From the NCBI GenBank assembly GCA_964470285.1, contig CAYYBZ010000094.1, forward strand, positions 1-7,165: 7,165 nucleotides of DNA, in the 5' to 3' direction. Shown piece after piece: positions 1 through 5,615 of the stretch (positions are counted from its first letter, which is position 1; each line of letters opens with the position of its first letter). The stretch comes from CAYYBZ01 sp964470285 [NCBI: uncultured Oligoflexia bacterium] (GTDB lineage Bacteria; Bdellovibrionota_G; CAYYBZ01). The notes beneath the pieces were generated by a model. That model ran no database searches. It saw only the letters and a list, made by a program, of their open reading frames with translations, and was not told the DNA's origin. A program made the position numbers and the translations under genes.

Positions 1-1
1 C

Positions 2-232
2 GGATCGTTACCCGGTTCTTTGTTCTCACCTCTTAAACTGGAAGTGGACACATCATCTCTTGATTTCAAATCATACAAGGAAGACATGGAAAAGAATTTT
101 ATAATGAGGGCTTTAAAAACATTTGACGGCAAGATTAATCAGACCGCAGAAAAAGCAAACATACCGAAGAAAACACTTCTAAGAAAAATTGAGAAGTATG
201 AGATTAACATGGATGATTTCAGGAAGAAGTAA
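2..232 (+). CDS. Sigma-54-dependent response regulator, C-terminal fragment (Fis-type HTH)
   Basis: The reading frame is open from the window edge to the TAA at 230-232, so this is the last 76 codons of a longer gene. From about position 83 the protein reads as a Fis/NtrC-type DNA-binding domain: a helix beginning MEKNFIMRALKTFDG, then NQTAEKANIPKKTLLRKIEKY, which matches the family pattern 'K..AAE.LGI.RRTLYRKL..Y'. In NtrC-like activators this domain follows a receiver and an AAA+ sigma-54-interaction module. Both would lie outside the window, so their presence is inferred. A TTG at 20 could serve as a start, but it has no convincing ribosome binding site and the frame continues upstream, so a truncated view of a longer gene is preferred. 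ftsY begins 17 nt downstream, suggesting co-transcription. Confidence 0.8.
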   Translation, partial: GSLPGSLFSPLKLEVDTSSLDFKSYKEDMEKNFIMRALKTFDGKINQTAEKANIPKKTLLRKIEKYEINMDDFRKK

Positions 233-249
233 TAAAGGATTAATCTGAT

Positions 250-1140
250 ATGGCTAAAAATCTTAAAGAAAGACTGTTTAAAACCCGGCAAAGTATTTTC
301 GGAAGAATAAAGAATGTATTTACCGGAAAAGATTTAAGCGGCGAAATGCGCGGTGAAATTGAAGAAATTCTTATTACTTCAGATGTTTCAATTTCTACAG
401 CACAAAATCTTTTGAATGAGACCTTCGAGGGACTTAAAGGAAAAGACAAACAGACTTTTATCGATTCCGTCAAACTAAAAATGGTTGAATTGTTAAGCAA
501 TTCAAAAGAAAAACATTGTAACGGGCAAAAGCCGTTAACGATAATGATGGCCGGTGTTAACGGAACGGGGAAAACAACGACCATAGGGAAACTGGCAAAA
601 CAGTTTAAAAGGCAGGGAAAAACCGGAATTTTGGGAGCCTGCGATACTTTCAGAGCGGCTGCAGTTGAACAGCTGGAGATTTGGGGTGAAAGGACCGGTT
701 GCAGGGTCATAAAACAGAAAATTCAGGCTGACCCGGCAAGCGTTGCCTACGACTCATTAAAAGCATCAAAAGCGCAGGAAGTGGATTTCTTAATGCTGGA
801 TACAGCAGGAAGACTACATACAAAATTCAATCTTATGGAAGAATTAAAAAAAATTAAAAGGGTGTTAAAAAAAGAGGGTGAAGTATATCCACAGGAAATA
901 TGGCTTGTTTTAGATGCTACATTCGGTCAGAATTCTCTTGCACAGGTTAAAGAATTCAATGAAGTGCTGGGTTTAACGGGGATTGTTATAACCAAAATGG
1001 ACGGTACCGCTAAAGGCGGTATTCTTTTAACGATTGCCAACGATTTCTCGATACCTATCAGGTATATCGGTATCGGAGAGGGAGAAGATGATCTTATGCC
1101 CTTTGATGCAAAGGATTTTGTAGAGGCGATTTTCTCATAA
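250..1140 (+). CDS. ftsY: FtsY, signal recognition particle receptor GTPase
   Basis: FtsY is the membrane-associated SRP receptor. Its NG domain pairs with that of Ffh and both hydrolyse GTP while handing ribosome-nascent-chain complexes to SecYEG. The 296-residue protein has a basic amphipathic N-terminus (about 1-26, probable membrane-targeting helix), a helical N domain (to about 90) and a complete SRP-type GTPase: P-loop GVNGTGKTT (102-110), DTFRAAA (132-138), DTAGR (184-188), TKMDGTAKGG (248-257) and closing GIGEGEDDL (274-282). There is no long acidic A domain, so this is the short form common outside enterics. The family motif usually read DATTGQN appears as DATFGQN (222-228). The ATG at 250 is preceded by AAAGGA (234-239). 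No promoter is obvious in the 17-nt gap, so expression probably comes from the upstream regulator gene. The assignment to FtsY rather than Ffh rests on the length, the lack of an M domain and the LHTKFNLMEEL segment. Confidence 0.96.
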   Translation: MAKNLKERLFKTRQSIFGRIKNVFTGKDLSGEMRGEIEEILITSDVSISTAQNLLNETFEGLKGKDKQTFIDSVKLKMVELLSNSKEKHCNGQKPLTIMMAGVNGTGKTTTIGKLAKQFKRQGKTGILGACDTFRAAAVEQLEIWGERTGCRVIKQKIQADPASVAYDSLKASKAQEVDFLMLDTAGRLHTKFNLMEELKKIKRVLKKEGEVYPQEIWLVLDATFGQNSLAQVKEFNEVLGLTGIVITKMDGTAKGGILLTIANDFSIPIRYIGIGEGEDDLMPFDAKDFVEAIFS

Positions 1141-1155
1141 GGGAACTGTTTTAAA

Positions 1156-2817
1156 GTGAACGCAACAACCGCAATACAGTTTATCGGAGGTCTTTTCGTA
1201 TTTCTTTTCGGGATGAACTATGTAAAAGGACGTCTTGAAAGGGCTTCAGGAGATAAGCTTCGCTCCATGATAAATTACTTTGTAAGGGACCGTTACAGGT
1301 CTTTTATCACAGGGATTGCTTCGACTTTTATAATGGAAAGCTCAGGCGCCGCTACGGTAATGTTTGTCGGATTTGCAAGCGTAGGGATTCTAACTCTTTA
1401 CCAGTCGATTGCCTTAACTGCGGGTGCTACGGTAGGAACGACGCTGTTTGTAATGATTCTTGCTCATTTCATAAAATACAAACTTATTAATTTTTCTTTC
1501 TATCTCATAATCGGCGGGTTTCTTGTAGGAGCTTTAAAGAAAAAAGGAACCTTAAAATATATTGCCGACGCTCTTGTAGGGTTCGGACTCATTTTCCTGG
1601 GAGTATACTTCATGATTGAAAGTTTTCAGCAAATGGGCGGAAATGCGTTTTTTACTGAAAGAATAAGAGAGTTTGCATCAAATCCCCTTCAGGGTATAGC
1701 AATTGCGGCGCTTTTTACAGCCATTATTCATTCAAGCGCAGGTACTATAGGTATTGCATTATCTCTGACTGCACTAAACGTTATATCTTTAGAGTCCGCT
1801 TTACCGATAGTAATCGGAGCGAATATCGGTACTTGCTTTACCGCGATTCTTGCGAGCATAAATACAACGGTTGACGGAAAAAGGGTTGCGTGGTCGCATC
1901 TTTTTATGAAACTTTTAGGCGCAATAATCTTATTCCCGTTTCTTTCATACTTTGCCGATTTTGTAGAATTCCTGACTATAAACGTCAATTATCAAGTTGC
2001 TCTTTCCCATTTCATTTTTAATCTTTTTAATTCGGCCCTGGTTATGATCGGTCTTAAATTCTTTGTTGACTTGGTTAGAACTACTATCCCCGATGAAAAG
2101 GAAGAGAAGGGTGTTTTTAAGATAAAGTTTTTGGATACACAGGCGCTTGATAATCCCCAGATTGCATTCGGTAATGTTGTAAGAGAAATATTAAGAATGG
2201 CCGATATTTGTCAGGAAATGCTTAAACTTTCCATTGAAGCTATAGGAAATAATGATAAGCAACTGCTGGATACGATTATTGAAATGGACGACAAGGTTGA
2301 CCTTTTAAACGATGAGATAAAATTTTATCTTGCTAAAATATCTCAGGAGGAGCTTACCTCAAAACAGGCCGGCAGGGAAATGGATCTCTTAAGCATTAGT
2401 AATAACTTTGAGCTTATCGGTGATCTGATTTCTAAAACTATCAAAGAGCTGGCGGAAGAAAAAATTAAAATGGGTGCTGAGTTTTCAAAAGAGGGCTGGA
2501 AAGACATTAAAGAGTTTCATTCCATCGTTCATGAAAATTTTCATCTGGCTGTTACTTCCTTTGCTTCGGGAAATATTGAGCTTGCAAGAAGGGCTATGGA
2601 CGGGAAAAAAACGGTTCGTGATCTGGAAGAAAAGCATAAAAAGGCTCATTTTTTAAGACTTTCGGAAGGGTTAAAAGAGAGTCATGTTACGAGTTCCATT
2701 CATCTGGAGCTTTTGGGTCATTATAGAAGAGTCAATTCGTACGTTGTCAGGGTCGGACAGGTTGTACTGGGGAAAGGGTATTATGGAAAAGAGGTTAAAA
2801 GAGAAAAAAACAGATAA
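1156..2817 (+). CDS. Na/Pi cotransporter family protein with C-terminal PhoU-like domain
   Basis: This 553-residue protein is predicted to sit in the inner membrane. Residues 1-310 contain two inverted-repeat halves typical of the Na+/phosphate cotransporter (NptA/YjbB) family: the first around residues 55-103 (ESSGAATVM, then GATVGTT at 90-96), the second around 186-235 (TAIIHSSAGTIGI, then GANIGTC at 221-227). Family segments AWSHLFMKLLGAIILFPFL (245-263) and ALSHFIFNLFNSALVM (282-297) follow. Residues about 335-540 are charged and helical, resembling the PhoU-like tail of bacterial members. The signature Gln-Ser-Ser-Ser of both halves is altered here (Glu-Ser-Ser-Gly at 61-64 and His-Ser-Ser-Ala at 192-195), so phosphate as the substrate is not assured. 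The start is GTG at 1156, with AAGGGA (1139-1144) overlapping the ftsY stop codon, so the gene is tightly coupled to ftsY. Phosphate uptake or efflux is the family expectation; direction and substrate cannot be read from the sequence. Confidence 0.88.
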   Translation: MNATTAIQFIGGLFVFLFGMNYVKGRLERASGDKLRSMINYFVRDRYRSFITGIASTFIMESSGAATVMFVGFASVGILTLYQSIALTAGATVGTTLFVMILAHFIKYKLINFSFYLIIGGFLVGALKKKGTLKYIADALVGFGLIFLGVYFMIESFQQMGGNAFFTERIREFASNPLQGIAIAALFTAIIHSSAGTIGIALSLTALNVISLESALPIVIGANIGTCFTAILASINTTVDGKRVAWSHLFMKLLGAIILFPFLSYFADFVEFLTINVNYQVALSHFIFNLFNSALVMIGLKFFVDLVRTTIPDEKEEKGVFKIKFLDTQALDNPQIAFGNVVREILRMADICQEMLKLSIEAIGNNDKQLLDTIIEMDDKVDLLNDEIKFYLAKISQEELTSKQAGREMDLLSISNNFELIGDLISKTIKELAEEKIKMGAEFSKEGWKDIKEFHSIVHENFHLAVTSFASGNIELARRAMDGKKTVRDLEEKHKKAHFLRLSEGLKESHVTSSIHLELLGHYRRVNSYVVRVGQVVLGKGYYGKEVKREKNR

Positions 2818-2847
2818 AAATTCCTTAAACTTAATATTTAAAATATA

Positions 2848-2881
2848 AAAAGCCGGATGTGGCGGGGCACATCCGGCTTTT
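2848..2881. terminator. Bidirectional intrinsic terminator between convergent genes
   Basis: A perfect 14-bp stem is formed by AAAAGCCGGATGTG (2848-2861) and CACATCCGGCTTTT (2868-2881) around the 6-nt loop GCGGGG. On the plus strand it runs into TTTTCTTTTAT, ending the transporter transcript. On the minus strand it runs into TTTTTATATTTT, ending the lipoprotein transcript. Its place between the stop codons at 2817 and 2897 fits a shared terminator. Confidence 0.93.
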
Positions 2882-2896
2882 CTTTTATCCCGGCTA

Positions 2897-3841
2897 TTAT
2901 TCGGGCTGTTTTTTACCGTAATAACCGGATTCTTTAACATCGTAACCGTAACAGAATTCAAAAGCGTATCTGTTGGGTCCCCAGCGCCAATCGTCGATTT
3001 TGAAAAGATGCGTTCTTTGACCTTTACCGAAATTGTTGTTCACGTTTGTATAGGCCATGTTGGCTCTTCCTGCAAACTGTTCCCAATCGTGAACCTGGGA
3101 ACTGGTTTCTCTGTCCATGTTATTAATAGAAAGATTAATCGGTGAGAAAGCCGGCTGATTCCATGTGAAATCCTTTATTTTTGTTCCTTTGTTGCTGCAT
3201 GATCCGTCAACGCATCTGCATGTTTCATCAGATTCATACACTTTTACATAGGCTTTGCTTACGTATTTTGAACCGGCCCATGAGCCGCAAAGAGGATGAA
3301 GGCTTGCAAATGAACCTATGTATCCGGATTGAACGTTAGTAAAGGATTGAATCGACAATACATCGCCCTGAAGTTTTACTACATCTCTCCAGTGGGCACA
3401 GTAATCGATGTTGATTATGACGTATTTGTCATGTGTTTTTGTTTCTATGCAGTCCTCAAGATCAAAAGGATTGGCATGATCTTCAGATGTGTTGTCGGGA
3501 TCTTCTTCACCAAATTCTCCGTAATCTGAAAGTATTACCCAATCTCCGTTTTCTTCTGTCTTACATTCGGGATTTATGTTGTCATCGTCATCATCGTCGT
3601 CGTCATCATCGTCTCCGTCGCAACCTATATTTGCGTTGAATTGGTTAGGATCCTGTCCGTCCGGACACCCGTCATTATCATCGTCGGGGTCCACCTCGTT
3701 TATCAGTCCGTCATTGTCAAAATCATCTTTCGGGCCAGTGTTTGGATTTATCGGATTAGAGTTCCTTCCGCAGGAATTAAAAATACTTCCTGCCAAAATC
3801 ATGGATACAGCGATCAGCATTGTAAAAAATATTCTTTTCAT
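2897..3841 (-). CDS. Secreted Asp-rich TSP3-like protein, probable lipoprotein (downstream paralogue)
   Basis: Function unrecognised. The 314-residue protein starts at ATG 3841, chosen over an in-frame ATG at 3868 because AAGGAGG (3850-3856) lies 8 nt before it and the product then begins with a clean signal peptide, MKRIFFTMLIAVSMILAG. Cys24 in FNSCGRNS is the likely lipidation site, although Phe and Asn at -3 and -2 are atypical for a lipobox. Residues 40-64 (FDNDGLINEVD, then DDDNDGCPDGQD) match the calcium-binding thrombospondin type 3 pattern. A run of 11 Asp follows (77-87). The rest (about 95-314) is rich in Trp, Tyr, Asn and Cys and looks like an extracytoplasmic beta-rich domain. It aligns by eye with its upstream neighbour (SIQSF, AYVKVYE, FTWNQP, THLFKIDD). 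It is probably an exported, surface or periplasmic Ca2+-stabilised protein, second in a two-gene operon. Confidence 0.82.
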   Translation of the reverse strand: MKRIFFTMLIAVSMILAGSIFNSCGRNSNPINPNTGPKDDFDNDGLINEVDPDDDNDGCPDGQDPNQFNANIGCDGDDDDDDDDDDDNINPECKTEENGDWVILSDYGEFGEEDPDNTSEDHANPFDLEDCIETKTHDKYVIINIDYCAHWRDVVKLQGDVLSIQSFTNVQSGYIGSFASLHPLCGSWAGSKYVSKAYVKVYESDETCRCVDGSCSNKGTKIKDFTWNQPAFSPINLSINNMDRETSSQVHDWEQFAGRANMAYTNVNNNFGKGQRTHLFKIDDWRWGPNRYAFEFCYGYDVKESGYYGKKQPE

Positions 3842-3849
3842 TTTAAAAA

Positions 3850-3856
3850 CCTCCTT
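3850..3856 (-). promoter_or_regulatory. Ribosome binding site that sets the start of the downstream lipoprotein
   Basis: On the minus strand AAGGAGG sits 8 nt before the ATG at 3841. The alternative in-frame ATG at 3868 lies upstream of this site and would add nine charged or polar residues ahead of the signal peptide, so 3841 is preferred. Confidence 0.8.
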
Positions 3857-3875
3857 GGAAAACCCCACGTGCTTA

Positions 3876-4826
3876 TCATTTCAGTTTTACGTAAGCACCC
3901 TTTTTAACTTTGTTATATTTGTAGGTGAAATTGATGCCGTATACGTCGGCTCCTCCACCTGTAACATCTATTATCTTGAATAGATGCTGTGTTGCCGTTG
4001 CTCCGATGAAATTTGCTACCTGTGTGTAGGAAATCGTAGATCTGCCGTCAATTTGAACGCTGTCACTGTCAAAAACGATATGTGTAGGTTGGGCTGCGTC
4101 TATTTCATGAGCGTTAATTGTAAAAAATGTCAGCCCGGGATGCTGCCATGTGTATTGAAGCGGTTTGCCTCCTTCGTACTGTACGGTGACGTAAGCTCTG
4201 TCCTGATAGTTTTTACCGTCTTCATGATTTTTCGGGCATGATGTTGAGCCTGTGACTCCTCCTTTGTACATACCGGCGAATGCTCCGACATCGCCGTGAT
4301 ATTCTCCAAAAGACTGAATTGCAACTGAATCACCGACTATTTTTAATCCGTCTTTATGATCGGTACACCATTTAACGGTTACTTTTATTGATTCATCAAA
4401 TACTCTGTCTTCAAGGCACTCTTCAAAGTCGTTAAGAACGGGATTTTTGTAGCAGCTTTCTGTATTGTCATCTTCAGGACAAATAATCAGATCAACCCAT
4501 AAACCTTCATCTTCTGTAACACATTCAATTGCTATATCTCCGGGTTTATTTTCATCATCGGGTTTTGTGCATCCGATTTCAGGATTATCGGGAGCATAAT
4601 CAAGATAGTCTGGACATCCGTCCCCGTCCGTATCTTTCCCGCTGTCGTCATCGTTATCATCGTCGTCATCATCCGTTTGCCGATCAAAATCATCGCTTGA
4701 ATTTCTTCCGCAGGAAGGAATTACTGAAATTACCGCAGTTGATACAAAAGCGATTATAATCAGCGTTAAAAACCTTGCCGCCAAGTAATTCATCCATAGC
4801 ACCCGTGAATTTTGTTTATTAATCAT
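3876..4826 (-). CDS. Secreted Asp-rich TSP3-like protein, probable lipoprotein (upstream paralogue)
   Basis: Function unrecognised. The 316-residue protein has a hydrophobic segment (about 17-36, LAARFLTLIIIAFVSTAVIS) followed by VIPSCGRNSSDDFD, so Cys39 is a plausible lipidated residue. An Asp-rich linker (52-61) leads into DTDGDGCPDYLD (65-76), a TSP3-like calcium-binding loop. Residues about 100-316 form a domain shared with the downstream gene: CLEDRVFDE, VKWCTDHKDGLKIVGDSVAI, QSFGEYHGDVGAFAGM, AYVTVQYEGG, YTWQHPGLTFFTINAHEID, then TQHLFKIIDV near the end. The start is uncertain: ATG 4826 has no clear ribosome binding site, and an internal ATG at 4793 (residue 12), with GGGTG just upstream, would give a more usual signal peptide with Cys28. 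The stop is 34 nt before the start of its paralogue, implying tandem duplication and co-transcription. It could belong to a surface-layer, adhesion or predation-related set, but nothing in the sequence decides this. Confidence 0.8.
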   Translation of the reverse strand: MINKQNSRVLWMNYLAARFLTLIIIAFVSTAVISVIPSCGRNSSDDFDRQTDDDDDDNDDDSGKDTDGDGCPDYLDYAPDNPEIGCTKPDDENKPGDIAIECVTEDEGLWVDLIICPEDDNTESCYKNPVLNDFEECLEDRVFDESIKVTVKWCTDHKDGLKIVGDSVAIQSFGEYHGDVGAFAGMYKGGVTGSTSCPKNHEDGKNYQDRAYVTVQYEGGKPLQYTWQHPGLTFFTINAHEIDAAQPTHIVFDSDSVQIDGRSTISYTQVANFIGATATQHLFKIIDVTGGGADVYGINFTYKYNKVKKGAYVKLK

Positions 4827-4873
4827 TCATATGTTTTAAATAGCAAGTTCTGTGCCTATTAATCAACTAGCTG

Positions 4874-4901
4874 ATAATATGGGGTAAAATGGAAATGTCA
4901 C
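4874..4901 (-). promoter_or_regulatory. Putative promoter of the lipoprotein pair
   Basis: On the minus strand a -35-like GTGACA (4901-4896) and a -10-like TATTAT (4879-4874) are separated by 16 nt. Transcription would begin near 4867, about 40 nt before the ATG at 4826. It is the best sigma-70-type match upstream of the pair; no experimental support is implied. Confidence 0.45.
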
Positions 4902-4930
4902 ATTGAAACTGCCTGAAAAAAGTTCAATGT
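4900..4930. repeat. Inverted repeat adjoining the lipoprotein promoter
   Basis: ACATTGAAACT (4900-4910) and AGTTCAATGT (4921-4930) are complementary over 10 bp with one bulged A, around a 10-nt spacer. Its left arm overlaps the last two bases of the minus-strand -35-like box, and neither side has a T-tract, so a regulator-binding site is more plausible than a terminator. Confidence 0.5.
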
Positions 4931-5010
4931 ATAAACAAAATCAGCGAAAACTAGCTAAAATTGTGCAGTAAATAAGCGACTTGAGAGTAATTATTAAAAA
5001 AATTATGTTC

Positions 5011-5038
5011 TTGACTCACTGTCGCCAAGTGGTATAGA
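5011..5038 (+). promoter_or_regulatory. Promoter for zapA
   Basis: TTGACT (5011-5016) and TATAGA (5033-5038) are spaced by 16 nt. An overlapping TAGAAT (5035-5040) would give 18 nt. An A/T-rich stretch (4989-5007) lies just upstream and could act as an UP element. Transcription would start near 5045, about 30 nt before the GTG of zapA. Confidence 0.65.
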
Positions 5039-5075
5039 ATTTATCAAATAATACTGTAAAAACAAGGAGTTATGT

Positions 5076-5354
5076 GTGAAGGAATCGATTGAGGTCACTA
5101 TACTCGGAAAACCTTATGCATTCAGGTCTGAATTTGATCAGGAATTTATGAATGAAACAGCCAAATTCTTAAATACTAAAATGAAAGAAATCTCAGGCAG
5201 AACGGGAACCGTTACCACTGAAAAAATTGCAGTTTTGACTGCTATGAATCTGGCAGGTGAAGTGCTCAAAATGAAAACCGAAAGCGACCGTGTTAAGAAT
5301 AAAGTCAAATCAACCTCCGAAAACGTCCTTAAAATGATTAATTCACTCCTTTAA
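5076..5354 (+). CDS. zapA: ZapA, FtsZ-ring-associated cell division protein
   Basis: ZapA binds FtsZ and promotes bundling of protofilaments at the division ring in the cytoplasm. The 92-residue product has the usual family length and layout: an N-terminal beta-rich head beginning SIEVTILGKPYAFRSEFDQEF (4-24), the helix NETAKFLNTKMKEIS (26-40), then a long C-terminal helix (about 47-90) with heptad-like spacing expected to form the coiled-coil dimer and tetramer. It starts at GTG 5076, with AAGGAG (5064-5069) 6 nt upstream. An ATG at 5072 is in another frame and does not give this product. The gene follows a good promoter and is followed by a non-coding gap that resembles the zapA-ssrS arrangement known from other proteobacteria. 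The family assignment rests on head-motif pattern and length, which are moderately conserved. Confidence 0.87.
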   Translation: MKESIEVTILGKPYAFRSEFDQEFMNETAKFLNTKMKEISGRTGTVTTEKIAVLTAMNLAGEVLKMKTESDRVKNKVKSTSENVLKMINSLL

Positions 5355-5384
5355 GCAGCTTTCTGATTTTATTGAATAATTTAT

Positions 5385-5413
5385 TTGAAAAGGAAGATTA
5401 TATTGGTTATATA
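5385..5413 (+). promoter_or_regulatory. Putative promoter inside the zapA-rny gap
   Basis: TTGAAA (5385-5390) and TATATA (5408-5413) are exactly 17 nt apart, a near-ideal sigma-70 layout. Predicted transcription starts near 5420, just before the first arm of the long-range stem described for the candidate small RNA. It could serve that RNA, rny, or both. Confidence 0.55.
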
Positions 5414-5419
5414 GTGTGA

Positions 5420-5585
5420 GAATTATAAGTGTGAAATTAAAATGAAAGCCTATTCAAATTTCCGGAAAAGGCTTTTAATAAATTAAGGAATCATAGTGAT
5501 AGATACCTCAAAAGAAAATTCTAACTGTTAGAAAACTTTTATTCTTTTTTTAACATCCCTTCCTTAAAACTTTTCACACTTTAGT
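5420..5585 (+). ncRNA. Candidate 6S RNA (ssrS) or structured rny leader
   Basis: This stretch has no credible reading frame but has nested complementary segments. A terminal stem pairs AAGTGTGAAA (5427-5436) with TTTCACACTT (5572-5581). A local hairpin pairs TGAAAGCCT (5443-5451) with AGGCTTTTA (5469-5477), including one G-U pair. An internal stem pairs TTAAGGAA (5483-5490) with TTCCTTAA (5560-5567). An apical hairpin pairs AAAAG/CTTTT (5510-5514 with 5536-5540) and TTCTA/TAGAA (5519-5523 with 5529-5533). This leaves a symmetrical 19/19-nt internal loop (5491-5509 and 5541-5559). 6S RNA sequesters RNA polymerase by imitating an open promoter with such a bubble within a rod of about 160-200 nt, and is often encoded just after zapA in proteobacteria. 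Position, length (about 160 nt) and shape fit; primary-sequence hallmarks were not verified. The alternative is a structured 5' leader of rny, which begins 34 nt later. Confidence 0.42.
5510..5551 (+). terminator. Weak hairpin followed by a T-run, possible zapA terminator
   Basis: The A/T-rich hairpin 5510-5540 is followed by ATTC and seven Ts (5545-5551). It could be an intrinsic terminator for the zapA transcript, but the stem has almost no G-C pairs, so termination would be inefficient. The same hairpin forms the apical part of the candidate small RNA, and the two readings compete. Confidence 0.25.
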
Positions 5586-5615
5586 TAATTTTATCGATAT
5601 TGCAGGAGGTTAACT

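Noticed and set aside
240-710. Long minus-strand open frame opposite ftsY
   Set aside because: It lies entirely antisense to the conserved ftsY N and G domains, has no ribosome binding site and encodes a low-complexity Ser/Phe-rich product. It is a shadow of ftsY codon usage.
3577-3620. Trinucleotide array as a CRISPR or tandem repeat element
   Set aside because: There are no repeat units with spacers. The array is in frame and explained by Asp codons of the secreted protein.
3576-3983. Plus-strand frame with a long Ser run opposite the Asp tract
   Set aside because: The Ser run is simply the complement of the Asp codons. The frame spans the junction of the two minus-strand genes and has no start signal.
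4865-4956. Direct repeat AACTAGCT at 4865-4872 and 4949-4956 as possible attachment sites
   Set aside because: Eight bases is short for an A/T-rich gap, and there is no integrase, tRNA or element boundary nearby. Chance is a sufficient explanation.
5443-5477. Hairpin after zapA as its main terminator
   Set aside because: The stem is reasonable, but the following run is only TTTTAATAAATT after the GGC, and the loop is 17 nt. It fits better as a local hairpin of the structured RNA, although weak termination cannot be excluded.
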